From Bacillus sp. JCM 19034 (lineage in GTDB: Bacteria; Bacillota; Bacilli; Bacillales; Bacillaceae_D), in contig NZ_BAXR01000002.1 of assembly GCF_001310635.1 (NCBI RefSeq), forward strand, positions 186,001-250,000: a stretch of 64,000 nucleotides of DNA, in the 5' to 3' direction. Positions 7,841-18,077 of the stretch are shown here, in pieces; the stretch's first letter is position 1; each line of letters opens with the position of its first letter. Below the pieces are notes generated by a model. That model saw only the letters and a program-made list of their open reading frames with translations, made no database searches and was not told the origin of the DNA. Made by a program: the position numbers and the translations under genes.

Positions 7841-10264
7841 ATGGCGTTTTCGCATAAGGAAATTGAAAAAAAGTGGCAAAAGTATTGGGAAGGGCATAAA
7901 ACGTTTCGAACAAATGATGAAGAAGGGGACAAACCGAAGTTTTACGCTCTAGATATGTTTCCATATCCATCAGGAGCTGGTCTACACGTTGGTCACCCTG
8001 AAGGCTATACGGCAACTGATATATTATCGCGTATGAAACGAATGCAAGGCTATCAAGTTCTTCATCCAATGGGATGGGATGCTTTCGGCTTGCCTGCAGA
8101 GCAATATGCCTCGATACAGGGAACGATCCTGCTGAATTTACGCAACAGAACATTGATAATTTCCGAAGACAAATTAAGTCATTAGGATTTTCATATGATT
8201 GGGATCGAGAGGTAAACACGACGGATCCCAATTATTATAAGTGGACACAGTGGATATTTACAAAGCTCTATGAGAAGGGCTTAGCTTATATTGATGAGGT
8301 AGCGGTTAACTGGTGTCCAGCTCTTGGAACAGTGCTAGCAAATGAAGAGGTTATCGATGGTAAAAGTGAACGTGGTGATCATCCTGTTGAACGGCGTCCA
8401 ATGAAGCAATGGATGTTAAAAATCACCGCTTATGCTGACCGTTTACTAGAAGATTTGGAAGAATTAGATTGGCCAGAAAGTATTAAAGATATGCAGCGTA
8501 ATTGGATTGGGCGTTCTGAGGGAGCAGAGGTTACGTTTACAGTTGATGGACATGATGATGAAGAAATAAACGTATTTACGACTCGTCCAGATACGTTATT
8601 CGGAGCAACTTATATGGTGCTTGCTCCGGAACATAAGCTTGTATCTTTTATTACAACAGAAGATCAAAAGGACGCTGTTGAGAAATATAAGCAAAAAGTA
8701 GCAACGAAAAGTGACTTAGAAAGAACAGAGCTAACGAAAGAAAAAACAGGCGTATTTACTGGTGCATTTGCTGTTAATCCAGTTAACGGAGAGAAAATGC
8801 CGATTTGGATCGCTGATTACGTTTTAGCTAGCTACGGAACAGGAGCCATTATGGCTGTCCCAGCTCATGATGAACGTGACTATGAATTTGCTAAAACGTT
8901 CAATTTGCCGATCCGAGAAGTCGTTGCTGGTGGGAATATTGAAGAGGAAGCTTATACTGGTGATGGGGAGCATGTGAATTCTGAATTCCTTAATGGACTT
9001 GGTAAAGAGGAAGCGATTAAGCAAATGATTGCATGGCTAGAAACGAACAATTATGGGAAGAAGCAAGTAACATATCGTTTGCGTGATTGGTTGTTTAGTC
9101 GTCAACGCTATTGGGGTGAACCGATTCCTGTCATTCATTGGGAAGATGGGACAATGACGACGTTACCTGAAGAGGAACTTCCACTTGAATTACCGAAAAT
9201 GAAAGAGATTCGTCCTTCTGGAACAGGTGAATCCCCTCTTGCTAATGAGACTAGTTGGCTTGAAGTAACGGATCCGAAAACAGGTAAAAAAGGTCGTCGT
9301 GAAACGAATACGATGCCACAATGGCAGGTAGCTGCTGGTATTATTTACGTTATATTGATCCGAACAATGATAGAGCACTTGCTGATAAAGAAAAGCTAGA
9401 AAAATGGCTTCCAGTTGATATTTATATCGGAGGAGCAGAGCATGCAGTGCTTCACTTGTTATATGCTCGTTTTTGGCATAAGTTTTTATATGACATTGGT
9501 GTTGTTCCAACAAAAGAGCCATTCCAAAAGTTATTAACCAAGGCATGATTCTTGGCGAGAACAACGAGAAAATGAGTAAGTCAAAAGGCAACGTCGTCAA
9601 TCCAGATGACGTAGTTGAAAGTCATGGTGCTGATACACTTCGTTTATATGAAATGTTTATGGGACCATTAGATGGTTCGATTGCATGGTCAACGAATGGC
9701 TTAGATGGGGCTCGCCGTTTCTTAGAGCGAATTTGGCGTCTATATGTAAATGAAGAAACAGGTAAACTAAATGAAAAAATTCAAGCGACAAAGGGAGACG
9801 AGAGCTTTCTTCGTGCTTATCACCAGACCGTTAAGAAAGTAACGGAAGATATGAGCGAAATGCGGTTTAATGTTGCTATCTCTCAAATGATGGTGTTTAT
9901 TAATGAAGGCTATAAGCAAGATGTGCTCCCACGCGATTTAATGGAAGGGTTTGTGAAGATGCTTTCCCCGATTACGCCACATTTAGCTGAAGAGCTTTGG
10001 AATAAGCTAGGGTATGAAGAGACTATTTCTTATGAGCAATGGCCAACATACGAAGAAGCGTATTTAGTGGAAAATGAAATTGAGGTCGTTGCCCAAATTA
10101 ATGGTAAAGTGCGAGCTAAGCTTATCATTCCAGCAGATGCATCACGTGAACAAATGCAAGAGCTAGCATTAGCTGATGACAAAATAAAAGCAGCAATTAA
10201 CGATAAAACAGTTCGGAAAGTGATTGCTGTACCAGGAAAGCTTGTCAATATTGTTGTAGGATAG
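7841..10264 (+). CDS. leuS: Leucyl-tRNA synthetase (three frameshifts)
   Basis: A class Ia synthetase charging tRNA-Leu, about 808 residues when repaired, which is the usual length. The HIGH-type motif is [15 protein letters not shown] and the KMSKS motif is [10 protein letters not shown]. The editing domain ([12 protein letters not shown]) and the C-terminal NGKVRAKL segment are present. The frame breaks near 8110 (GCCTCG), 9324 (TGGCAGG) and 9535 (TTATTAACC). In each case one added base, C, G and probably T, restores the known sequence. leuS is essential, so these are best read as sequence errors. The start follows AGGAGG and the T-box leader. Confidence 0.95.
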
Positions 10265-10269
10265 TAGAA

Positions 10270-10310
10270 AAAGACCATTCAACTAATGATTCATATGTTG
10301 AATGGTCTTT
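10270..10310. terminator. Bidirectional terminator between leuS and ytfP
   Basis: A perfect 14-bp stem, AAAGACCATTCAAC at 10270-10283 and its complement at 10297-10310, with a 13-nt loop and short A/T tracts on both sides. It serves the convergent leuS and ytfP. Confidence 0.85.
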
Positions 10311-10322
10311 ATTCGTTAATAC

Positions 10323-11588
10323 TCATTTTAAAACTTGTTCTGCAGCGGCTTTTCCTGCTGTATAGCCTGTTGAAAAGGCTACTGTAATATTATATCCACC
10401 TGTGTAGCCGTGGATGTCTAACACTTCACCACAGAAATACAATCCTTGCATTTTCTTAGAGTGCAACGTTTTCGGCTCAATTTCTTTGATTGAAACGCCT
10501 CCGCCTGTGACAAATGCCTTTTCAATTGAGAGTGTTCCATTCACATCAATGGAAAAGTGTTTACATATTGCTGCAAAGGTTCTAAATAAGTCATAAGAAA
10601 TGGCTTGACTGTCAGCTTGAATGTCTATACCAGCACGCTCAAGTAAAAAGTGAAGTATGCGTTCACTAAGTATCCCTTTTAATACATTTTTGACTGCTTT
10701 TTTTGGGTTGTTTTTCACTTTTTTTACAATTGTTTGAAATAGAGTTTCAGCTGAAATGGTTGGGAGGAGATCTATTTCCATTTTAACTGTATCCGATTTT
10801 CCTTTTTTTATTTCTTTGACAACAAATTGACTACATCGTAAAGCTGCTGGACCTGATAAACCAAAATGAGTAAAAATCATATCTCCATCATGTGTAATGA
10901 TTTTCTTTCCTTTATGATTAAACACGGAAAGGTGAATATCGCGTAAAGATAATCCCTGCAGCGTCTTATCCCGAATGAATGGTTCATTAGATGTGATTGG
11001 AACCTCTGTTGGATAGAGATCAGTGATTGTATGCCCAGCTTTTGTTGCCCAAGGATAACCATCGCCGGTTGAGCCAGTGTGAGGAACTGATTTTCCTCCT
11101 GTTGCGATAATTACTGCTGATGTTGGCAGTTGTTCCCCGTTTTTTAAGAGAACATAATCAACCTTTCCGGTGGCGTACTCAATTGTTTCGACATCAGTAT
11201 TTGTACGGATTGTTACACCGAGTCGCTGTACTTCATTCAGTAACGTCGCAACAACTGTTGTTGCCTTGTCATTTATTGGGAACATCCGTCCTCGATCCTC
11301 TTCTTTTAAAGAAATACCGAGATTTTCAAAAAACGTAATAATATTTTCGTTGTTGAAAACAGAAAATGGACTGTACATGAAACGACCATTTCCAGGGATA
11401 TGGGCAATTAGTTGCTCAGTCTCCATTCGATTTGTAACGTTACAACGCCCACCACCTGATATAGCCAATTTCCGGCCAAGTTTATTTCCTTTATCGAGTA
11501 ATAAAACCTTTACCCCTTGCTGTGCAGCTGCAATAGAAGCCATTAAACCTGACGGGCCACCACCTATCACGATGACGTCATATTTCAT
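10323..11588 (-). CDS. ytfP: FAD-dependent oxidoreductase YtfP (HI0933 family)
   Basis: A flavoprotein of 421 residues. The dinucleotide-binding motif is [19 protein letters not shown], followed by [18 protein letters not shown], the hallmark of the HI0933/YhiN family. The C-terminal FAD contact is [17 protein letters not shown]. The substrate is not established; members are often labelled aminoacetone oxidase family. The likely start is the ATG at 11588 after GAGGTGG; a GTG three codons upstream is also in frame. It is divergent from murJ, the same neighbour pair as in B. subtilis. Confidence 0.9.
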   Translation of the reverse strand: MKYDVIVIGGGPSGLMASIAAAQQGVKVLLLDKGNKLGRKLAISGGGRCNVTNRMETEQLIAHIPGNGRFMYSPFSVFNNENIITFFENLGISLKEEDRGRMFPINDKATTVVATLLNEVQRLGVTIRTNTDVETIEYATGKVDYVLLKNGEQLPTSAVIIATGGKSVPHTGSTGDGYPWATKAGHTITDLYPTEVPITSNEPFIRDKTLQGLSLRDIHLSVFNHKGKKIITHDGDMIFTHFGLSGPAALRCSQFVVKEIKKGKSDTVKMEIDLLPTISAETLFQTIVKKVKNNPKKAVKNVLKGILSERILHFLLERAGIDIQADSQAISYDLFRTFAAICKHFSIDVNGTLSIEKAFVTGGGVSIKEIEPKTLHSKKMQGLYFCGEVLDIHGYTGGYNITVAFSTGYTAGKAAAEQVLK

Positions 11589-11927
11589 TTGTGCCACCTC
11601 GTCTCAAATTAAGAATAAAGAAGTATAACAATTTTTGGATTAGAAAGCAAGTCCTGAATTTAGCCTACAAAAAAATGATAGTAAAGGTTATGTTCAACAA
11701 TCCATTCCATATAAAATAAAAGCAGAATGATTTACAAATTGAAATAAAGAGACATTTCTGTGCATTACAAACATTGTTAGAATTTTGCAATGTTTTAATT
11801 AAGCATGAAATTTGACTCTATGGTAAAATGCTTAAAGGGTCTAGTAAAGACCGTATTAATATGAAAACAATAGTGAAAAGCATGTTTGCTTATAGGAAAG
11901 CTTTGTTGCTTGAAAGAAGGTATGTCG
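11589..11927. other. Divergent intergenic region ytfP/murJ
   Basis: About 340 bases of A/T-rich sequence carrying the control regions of ytfP and murJ. A small dyad (GGTCT/AGACC, 11838-11852) is present. No promoter with convincing -35 and -10 boxes was found, and no small gene. Confidence 0.5.
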
Positions 11928-13565
11928 ATGTCTGATCAGAAATTATTGCGTGGCACGATGTTATTAACAGCTGCGACGATGATCTCCAAAATACTAGGTT
12001 TGATTTATATTTTTCCTTTTACTGCTATCGTTGGTTCAACAGGGATTGCATTATATAATTATGGTTACCTTCCGTATATGGTACTGCTTAGCTTAGCGAC
12101 ATTAGGAGTACCTTTAGCGATTTCAAAATTTGTTTCGAAATATCATACATTAGGAGATTTTCGGACAGGTCATCGCTTGTTTAAGTCTGGGATGATCGTA
12201 TTAACAATTACTGGCTTTATTGCTTTTCTTATATTATTTACTTTGGCTCCATCATTAGCCCCACTTATCGTCGATTCATCCGAGCTTAACGGTAATACGC
12301 ATGAGGATATTATTTTTACGATACGAATGGTTAGTGTCGCTCTAGTGATTGTGCCGATTATGGCTGTGATCCGTGGTTATTTTCAAGGCTTTCAATCAAT
12401 GGGACCGACAGCTGTGTCACAAGTCATTGAACAAATTGTTCGTATTTTCTTTATCCTTGTCGTGACATTTTTTATTATACAAGTAATGAATGGGGAATTA
12501 GGTACGGCGGTTGGATTTGCGACATTTGGTGCCTTTATGGGTGCCGTTGGTGGTTTAATAGTCTTAATTATTTATTGGATTAAGCGGAGACGATATATCC
12601 ATGATCAAATTAATAATAGCACGGTTGATCATAAGCTTTCCTATAAAGAAATGTATAAAGAATTAATTGCGTATGCCCTACCTCTTTCGTTTGTAGGTTT
12701 AGCGTTGCCTCTTTATCAGTTGATTGACCTGTTTACATTTAATAACACATTAATCGCTAGTGGTATGGATCAAGTTGAGGCTGAAACGTACTTTGGTATT
12801 TTCTCAGGCACCGCACATAAAATCATTTTAATTCCGATGGCATTGGCAACCGCTTTGTCTGTCACATTAATTCCAACGATAACAAAATCGTATACAAACG
12901 GTGATAAACAAACGTTGCAAATGCAAATCACGCAAACATTTCAAATAATTTTATTTTTAACAATACCGGCAGCAGTTGGATTATCGGTTCTTTCATATTC
13001 CGTTTTTGGGGCGTTATATGGCTTAGAGGATATTGAAATTGGTGGCTATATTTTGCGGTATTATGCTCCTATTACGTTATTCTTCTCGTTATTTGCTGTG
13101 GCGGCTGCGATCTTGCAAGGCTTAAATAAACAAAAAGTGGCGGTCATTGCTTTAGCCGCAGGTTTAGTTATGAAATTGCTAACAACACAACTATTGTTAT
13201 CCACTTTTGGACCTTTAGGTGGTGTTTTAGCAACATATTTAGGTTATTTCACATCTCTCATTATAACGATTTGGGCAATAGGGAAATATGGAGACTTTCA
13301 TTATCTATTTATAGTGAAACGTGCATTGCTTATCTTTATTTTTGCTCTATTGATGGCTATAGGGGTTTCGATTATTAATGTAGGGATGAGAGTTATGTTT
13401 GAAGAAGCCTCTCGTTTTATGGAGTGGATCATTTTGTTATTAGGTACAGGAGCCGGAGGGGTCATTTTCCTCTATTTTGCATATCGTTCGCATTTAGCTG
13501 GGCAAGTATTAGGTAATCGTTTTCGATTTTTAAAAAGAGAAAAAGAAATAAATGCAGAAGAATAG
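11928..13565 (+). CDS. murJ: Lipid II flippase MurJ (YtgP), MOP/MviN-like polytopic protein
   Basis: An integral membrane protein of 545 residues with about 14 hydrophobic segments, in the polysaccharide-flippase (MOP) superfamily. B. subtilis YtgP is the MurJ orthologue that moves lipid II across the membrane for peptidoglycan synthesis. The N-terminal segment MSDQKLLRGTMLLTAATMISKILGLIYIFPF is characteristic. The ATG at 11928 is best placed, 7 bases after AAGAAGG; an ATG at 11922 and an upstream in-frame TTG are too close or lack a ribosome site. It is followed by two SEDS-family genes, so flippase and glycan polymerases lie together. Confidence 0.88.
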   Translation: MSDQKLLRGTMLLTAATMISKILGLIYIFPFTAIVGSTGIALYNYGYLPYMVLLSLATLGVPLAISKFVSKYHTLGDFRTGHRLFKSGMIVLTITGFIAFLILFTLAPSLAPLIVDSSELNGNTHEDIIFTIRMVSVALVIVPIMAVIRGYFQGFQSMGPTAVSQVIEQIVRIFFILVVTFFIIQVMNGELGTAVGFATFGAFMGAVGGLIVLIIYWIKRRRYIHDQINNSTVDHKLSYKEMYKELIAYALPLSFVGLALPLYQLIDLFTFNNTLIASGMDQVEAETYFGIFSGTAHKIILIPMALATALSVTLIPTITKSYTNGDKQTLQMQITQTFQIILFLTIPAAVGLSVLSYSVFGALYGLEDIEIGGYILRYYAPITLFFSLFAVAAAILQGLNKQKVAVIALAAGLVMKLLTTQLLLSTFGPLGGVLATYLGYFTSLIITIWAIGKYGDFHYLFIVKRALLIFIFALLMAIGVSIINVGMRVMFEEASRFMEWIILLLGTGAGGVIFLYFAYRSHLAGQVLGNRFRFLKREKEINAEE

Positions 13566-13693
13566 CTATTTCGACATTCGTTGCTATTTATATCCTCTTT
13601 TGCTCTTTTTTTGCCTTTGCTATAATGAGGTAATAACTTAATTAAGAGTAAAGACGAAGGAAGATTGAATTAGGGATAAAGTTGGAGGATGCG

Positions 13694-14848
13694 ATGAATT
13701 ATTCATTTCGAAAAGATAATGATTGGCTTTTAATAGTGACAATATTCCTTCTAGCTTTATTTGGCCTAGTAATGGTCTTTAGTGCAAGCTACGTATTAGG
13801 AATCGCTAGGGAAACACCCGACCCTTATTATTTTTTTAAGCGACAATTTTTATGGTTTGGCATGGCTACGTTTATCTTTTTTGTTGTCATGCATATTCCA
13901 TATCACTTTTATAAAAAACTATCACCGTTTCTTATTGTGCTATCAATTATGGCACTAGCTCTAGTATTAGTACCAGGTGTAGGTTTATCTGAAAAGGGAG
14001 CGACGCGTTGGATTCGGATTCCACCATTTGTCTTACAGCCATCTGAATTTGTGAAAATAGCAGTTATTATTTACTTAGCACAAGTGTATTCTCGAAAACA
14101 GGCCTATATCGATCAATTTATTCGCGGGGTTATGCCACCTCTCGTTCTTGTCGGAGTTATTTTTGGACTAATTATGCTCCAACCTGACTTAGGAACAGCA
14201 ACATCTATTATGCTTGTAGCTGTATTAATTGTTTTCTTTTCTGGAGCAAAATGGTGGCATTTAGTCGGGTTGGGAATTGTAGGAAGTTCACTATTTGCTG
14301 TCTTTTCAATGGCGGAGGATTACCGAATAAGACGACTAACATCATTTGTTGATCCTTTTGCGGATCCTCTCGATTCAGGCTGGCAATTGATTCAATCGTA
14401 TATTGCAATTGCCCACGGAGGAGTGAGCGGAACCGGGCTCGGTCAAAGTATTCAAAAGCTCTTTTATTTATCTGAGGCCCATACTGATTTTATCTTTGCA
14501 ATTATCTCTGAAGAACTGGGTTTGTTTGGCGTTTTATTTGTAATAGGTGCACACGCCCTTATTTTGTTCCGTGGTGTTATGATTGGAACGAGGTGTAAAA
14601 ATCCGTTTGGAAGTTTATTGGCTTTTGGGATCGTCTTTCAAATAGCCATTCAAGTGATCTTTAATGTCGGAGCGGTAACAGGGTTATTGCCGATTACGGG
14701 AATTCCACTTCCACTCGTTAGTAATGGAGGTTCTTCATTATTAGTAACAATGATTTCATTAGCAATATTGGCCAATATTTCTCGTTATACGATACGACAA
14801 AACCGATTAAAAGAAAATAATGATGACGTCCAGCTTTCCGCTTCATAA
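13694..14848 (+). CDS. SEDS-family peptidoglycan polymerase, FtsW/SpoVE-like
   Basis: A polytopic protein of 384 residues with about ten membrane segments. Family motifs include FSASYV near the start, KGATRWIRIPPFVLQPSE (with the conserved Trp), RLTSFVDPFADP, GWQLIQSYIAIA, and EAHTDFIFAIISEELG, whose Asp matches the residue essential for RodA glycosyltransferase activity. The end PLPLVSNGGSSLL is typical of FtsW/SpoVE. It is therefore likely an active glycan-strand polymerase. The start is the ATG after TTGGAGGATGCG; the TTG at 13682 is an alternative. FtsW versus SpoVE cannot be separated by sequence alone. Confidence 0.87.
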   Translation: MNYSFRKDNDWLLIVTIFLLALFGLVMVFSASYVLGIARETPDPYYFFKRQFLWFGMATFIFFVVMHIPYHFYKKLSPFLIVLSIMALALVLVPGVGLSEKGATRWIRIPPFVLQPSEFVKIAVIIYLAQVYSRKQAYIDQFIRGVMPPLVLVGVIFGLIMLQPDLGTATSIMLVAVLIVFFSGAKWWHLVGLGIVGSSLFAVFSMAEDYRIRRLTSFVDPFADPLDSGWQLIQSYIAIAHGGVSGTGLGQSIQKLFYLSEAHTDFIFAIISEELGLFGVLFVIGAHALILFRGVMIGTRCKNPFGSLLAFGIVFQIAIQVIFNVGAVTGLLPITGIPLPLVSNGGSSLLVTMISLAILANISRYTIRQNRLKENNDDVQLSAS

Positions 14849-14859
14849 GCGAAAAGCTG
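14831..14859 (+). other. Hairpin over the stop codon of the first SEDS gene
   Basis: Arms CAGCTTTCCGCTT and AAGCGAAAAGCTG pair with one mismatch around a 3-nt loop and include the TAA at 14846-14848. There is no T run, so it may be an mRNA stability element or attenuator between the two genes rather than a true terminator. Confidence 0.5.
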
Positions 14860-14879
14860 CTCTTTAGATGGAGGGGCCT

Positions 14880-16067
14880 ATGGAAGAACGGAAGAGTGCT
14901 TTTCAGCAAATAGATTATACGATCCTATTTTTACTATTTGTTTTAATGTGTATGAGTTTATTAGCGATTTATAGTGGACTTACTGGATCACCTCAATACG
15001 CAGAATTTTTAACACCAAGAGGGGGAGTTACGCGGCAATTAATGTATTATGCTGCTGGGGCAATCATTATCATGGTCATTATGTTTTTCGATTATGATTT
15101 GTTAAAGTGGGTCTCAATTCCGTTATATCTCGTGAGTTTTATTGGTTTACTATTAGTATCATTTACTCCGTTAGGTGTTTTTCGTAATGGAGCAACTCGT
15201 TGGCTTAATTTAGGCTTTGCCGAACCACAGCCTTCGGAATTTATGAAAATCTTTCTTATTATTGCCTTAGCACATTTGTTATATAGAGTGACGCAAAATC
15301 GTGTTAAGAAAGATTTAAAAGAAGATTTATTGATTGTCTTAAAAGTATTTGCGATCGGGCTACCACCGTTTTTCCTCATTTTACGTCAGCCTGATTTAGG
15401 GACAGCACTAGTTATTGCAAGTGTTATAGCAACAATGCTATTAGTATCTGGAGTGGCATGGAGAATATTACTTACACTTGCTCTTTCAGCAATTGCTGGT
15501 TTGTTAGGACTTGTTTATCTTCATAACACAAATTTTGAACTGTTTGAAAAGTTTATCGCTGAACATCAGCTAGAACGTATTTATGGTTGGTTAGACCCTT
15601 ATGAATATACAGGTTCCTTTGGATATCAACTTATCTTGGCTATTCGCGGTATTGGATCTGGTCAATTGTATGGCTCAGGATTTATGCAAGGGGTGCAAAC
15701 CCATAGTGGTGTCGTTCCTGAAATTCATACCGATTTTATTTTTACCGTAATCGGTGAAGAGTTCGGCTTCTTCGGTGCTGTTATTTTGATAGTGACGTAT
15801 TTTCTTTTATTTTATCGAATGATTATCATTGCATTGACGTGTAACAATCTATTTGGAACGTACTTAGTTTCAGGGATTATTGGACTATTAGTATTTCAGG
15901 TCTTTCAAAATATTGCTATGACGATAGGGTTAATGCCAATTACGGGTCTAGCTTTGCCGTTTATTAGTTATGGTGGGAGTGCACTCTTAACGAATATGAT
16001 TGCAGTAGGTATCGTATTAAATGTTAAAATGAGAACTAAGCATTATATGTTTGAGTCCGATGACTAA
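14880..16067 (+). CDS. SEDS-family peptidoglycan polymerase, RodA-like
   Basis: A second SEDS protein of about 395 residues. It has GATRWLNLGFAEPQPSEFMKI, RQPDLGTALVI, ERIYGWLDPYEYTGSFGYQL, EIHTDFIFTVIGEEFGFFG (catalytic-type Asp) and the RodA-style end GLALPFISYGGSALL. Polymerisation of lipid II during cell elongation is the known RodA role. The ATG at 14880 follows GGAGGGG at short spacing; an in-frame ATG at 14868 overlaps that site and is a possible alternative. It begins about 30 bases after the FtsW-like gene and is probably co-transcribed with it. Confidence 0.86.
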   Translation: MEERKSAFQQIDYTILFLLFVLMCMSLLAIYSGLTGSPQYAEFLTPRGGVTRQLMYYAAGAIIIMVIMFFDYDLLKWVSIPLYLVSFIGLLLVSFTPLGVFRNGATRWLNLGFAEPQPSEFMKIFLIIALAHLLYRVTQNRVKKDLKEDLLIVLKVFAIGLPPFFLILRQPDLGTALVIASVIATMLLVSGVAWRILLTLALSAIAGLLGLVYLHNTNFELFEKFIAEHQLERIYGWLDPYEYTGSFGYQLILAIRGIGSGQLYGSGFMQGVQTHSGVVPEIHTDFIFTVIGEEFGFFGAVILIVTYFLLFYRMIIIALTCNNLFGTYLVSGIIGLLVFQVFQNIAMTIGLMPITGLALPFISYGGSALLTNMIAVGIVLNVKMRTKHYMFESDD

Positions 16068-16167
16068 AGAAGTAGGAAGAAGGAAATGTAAAGTTAAGAG
16101 CGTGTAATCGTTTCATGAGAGTTTTCGATATTCGATAGTAAGAAATATATAATAGGAGGGGATTTAC

Positions 16168-16848
16168 ATGAAAGTCATCATCGGTTCTGGTAAATTAGCG
16201 ACATTGCTTATTGATCGTATTGAACGTTCGGAAACAGTTGGAGTATATGGACGAAATGAAGAAACGGTTCAATCGTTGTTAAAGAGATATTCACACTTAC
16301 AAGCAGTTCCGATCGAGCGGTTGAACGAGGCAGATGATGTATTTTTATGTATCCCTGCTTCGAGTTATCATTCCTTTTTTAAAGAGGCTTCAAGCATTAT
16401 AAAAAAAGATGCAATCCTTTATCATATGGCAACGGCTTTAATGAAGAATGATGTAAAAGAACTGACTCAAGGACAAACGATTATTCCGTTAAAATTTGCA
16501 GGCCATGCTTTGCAGGCAAAACAAGAGCAAGGTGGGATACTTGTTCTTGAAAAGGAATGGGCTGAAAAATATGATCAAATTAATTTCTTATTTCCCCTTT
16601 TACAAGTAGTAATCGGGAGGGAAGAGGAAGTTTTAATGGCGAATACATTAGCAACGAAGGCAGCGATTGAAATGGCGATGACAGTTGAACACGAGTTAAA
16701 AAAGAAAGCTATTTCCGAAACAATCGCTTCACAAATGCTAAAACAAGTTGTACCTGGAGTATTAAATAGTTATTTATCTGGTAATCTTGGTCACTTTGCC
16801 CGAACGTTTGTTAATGAAGTACAAAAAAAGGTGGACGATGATCAATGA
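16168..16848 (+). CDS. Rossmann-fold NAD(P)-binding protein, function unknown
   Basis: A 226-residue cytosolic protein beginning with a nucleotide-binding-like segment (MKVIIGSGKLATLLIDRI, then VGVYGRNEE), as in ProC/F420-dependent or 6-phosphogluconate dehydrogenase-like proteins. The C-terminal half is mainly helical. The substrate cannot be inferred. Its stop overlaps the start of the downstream pseudouridine synthase (ATGA), so the two are translationally coupled. The start follows AGGAGGGG. I do not recognise a specific named family. Confidence 0.65.
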   Translation: MKVIIGSGKLATLLIDRIERSETVGVYGRNEETVQSLLKRYSHLQAVPIERLNEADDVFLCIPASSYHSFFKEASSIIKKDAILYHMATALMKNDVKELTQGQTIIPLKFAGHALQAKQEQGGILVLEKEWAEKYDQINFLFPLLQVVIGREEEVLMANTLATKAAIEMAMTVEHELKKKAISETIASQMLKQVVPGVLNSYLSGNLGHFARTFVNEVQKKVDDDQ

Positions 16849-17555
16849 GGCTTGATAAGTTACTTTCTCATACTGGTTATGGAACGCGAAAAGAAGTGAA
16901 GAAGCTATTAAAGCAAGGTGCAGTTACAGTAAATGGAGTGACAATAAAAGAGGCAAAAACACAGGTTGATGTCAAAAAAGATGTAGTGAACGTACAAAAT
17001 GAGCGGATTCATTACGAACCATATATTTATTTAATGCTAAATAAGCCCAAAGGAGTTATTTCGGCAACGGAAGATGAGTTTCAGAAAACAGTAATTGACT
17101 TATTATCACCTGAGCATCAACGTTTCGAGCCGTTTCCAGTAGGGCGTTTGGATAAAGATACAGAGGGGTTATTATTATTAACAAATGATGGTCAATTTTC
17201 GCATTCTCTTATGTCTCCAAGAAAGCATGTAGCGAAAACGTATGAGGCTATAGTTACTGGAAAGGTAACTCAAGAAGATAAGGAATTACTTGAAAATGGT
17301 GTCAAGCTTGATGATGGGTATGTGACAAAGCCTGCCGAACTTACGATCATTAATGCATTGGATGTATCGACAATTCGATTAACGATTACGGAAGGGAAGT
17401 ATCATCAAGTGAAGCGGATGTTTGCGGCTATTGGTAAGAAGGTATTGGAGTTAAAACGAACACATATTGCAAACTTGGCGTTAGATGAAGCTTTAAAATT
17501 AGGAGAATATCGCCCACTAACGGATGAAGAATGGACACGTTTGTTTGAATGCTAA
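16845..17555 (+). CDS. RsuA-type 16S rRNA pseudouridine synthase (YtzG)
   Basis: A 236-residue enzyme with an N-terminal S4 RNA-binding domain (MRLDKLLSHTGYGTRKEVKKLL) and a catalytic domain with the signature PVGRLDKDTEGLLLLTNDG, whose Asp is the catalytic residue of the RsuA/RluB/E/F class. The C-terminal segment EGKYHQVKRMFAAIG is also typical. It probably modifies a uridine in 16S rRNA; the site is not determinable here. B. subtilis ytzG is in the same neighbourhood, next to the DeoR-like ytzE and the dipeptidase gene ytjP. Confidence 0.9.
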   Translation: MRLDKLLSHTGYGTRKEVKKLLKQGAVTVNGVTIKEAKTQVDVKKDVVNVQNERIHYEPYIYLMLNKPKGVISATEDEFQKTVIDLLSPEHQRFEPFPVGRLDKDTEGLLLLTNDGQFSHSLMSPRKHVAKTYEAIVTGKVTQEDKELLENGVKLDDGYVTKPAELTIINALDVSTIRLTITEGKYHQVKRMFAAIGKKVLELKRTHIANLALDEALKLGEYRPLTDEEWTRLFEC

Positions 17556-17600
17556 GCCATTAAAAACCAGAGGATTACGCTCCTCTGGTTTTTAATGGCT
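17555..17600. terminator. Bidirectional terminator, 20-bp stem
   Basis: AGCCATTAAAAACCAGAGGA at 17555-17574 pairs perfectly with 17581-17600 around a 6-nt loop. The stem carries A and T runs at its base, so it can end transcription of both the rsuA-type gene and the convergent ytzE. It overlaps the last bases of ytzE. Confidence 0.85.
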
Positions 17601-17817
17601 ACGACACGCGAATTTTCTTATTAGTAACAGTCCACTTTCCACGGCTTGGGCTCTCAACGAGCTTGTTATATTCGAGCACATTTAAATCTCGTTGGATCGT
17701 ACGTTGAGTTGTTCCGAACTCTTCAACTAGTTCATTCGTTGTGACGGCCCCCTTTTGTTTAATGTAAAGGTAGATAGACTTAATTCGAGTCAGCATACGA
17801 TCAGTTGAAGTTTTCAA
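17599..17817 (-). CDS. ytzE: DeoR-type helix-turn-helix protein YtzE
   Basis: A 72-residue DNA-binding protein consisting only of the DeoR-type winged HTH: RIKSIYLYIKQKGAVTTNEL, then FGTTQRTIQRDLNVLEYNKLV. It lacks the usual C-terminal sugar-phosphate binding domain, as does B. subtilis YtzE. The TTG at 17817 with AAGAAGGAG 6 bases upstream gives an N-terminus (MKTSTDRMLTRIKS) matching the family; an in-frame ATG at 17841 overlaps the ribosome site. It is divergent from pepV. The regulated gene is unknown. Confidence 0.85.
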   Translation of the reverse strand: MKTSTDRMLTRIKSIYLYIKQKGAVTTNELVEEFGTTQRTIQRDLNVLEYNKLVESPSRGKWTVTNKKIRVS

Positions 17818-18077
17818 AAACCACTCCTTCTTCTTAATCATGACTTTGTTAAGTAGAGTCTATGTAACAAGGGGATCTTTCATACCACTCATTACAATTG
17901 AAGAATCAAACAAACAGTGACATGAGGGACAGTTGCAATTTAAAGCTAAGAAAGGTATCGTTAAGTGGTTTCTTGGATCTTGCTTTTGTATAACACCTTC
18001 CATTAACTACATTTTACAATAGACAAGATAAATAAGCAAAGCGAAGAACGTTTAAATTTAGTAAAGGGTGATAGTAG

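Noticed and set aside
7841..10264. leuS as a true pseudogene
   Set aside because: It is essential, is preceded by an intact T-box, and each break is a one-base loss; sequence error is more likely.
11813..11829. TTGACT/TAAAAT as the murJ promoter
   Set aside because: The two boxes are only 6 bases apart.
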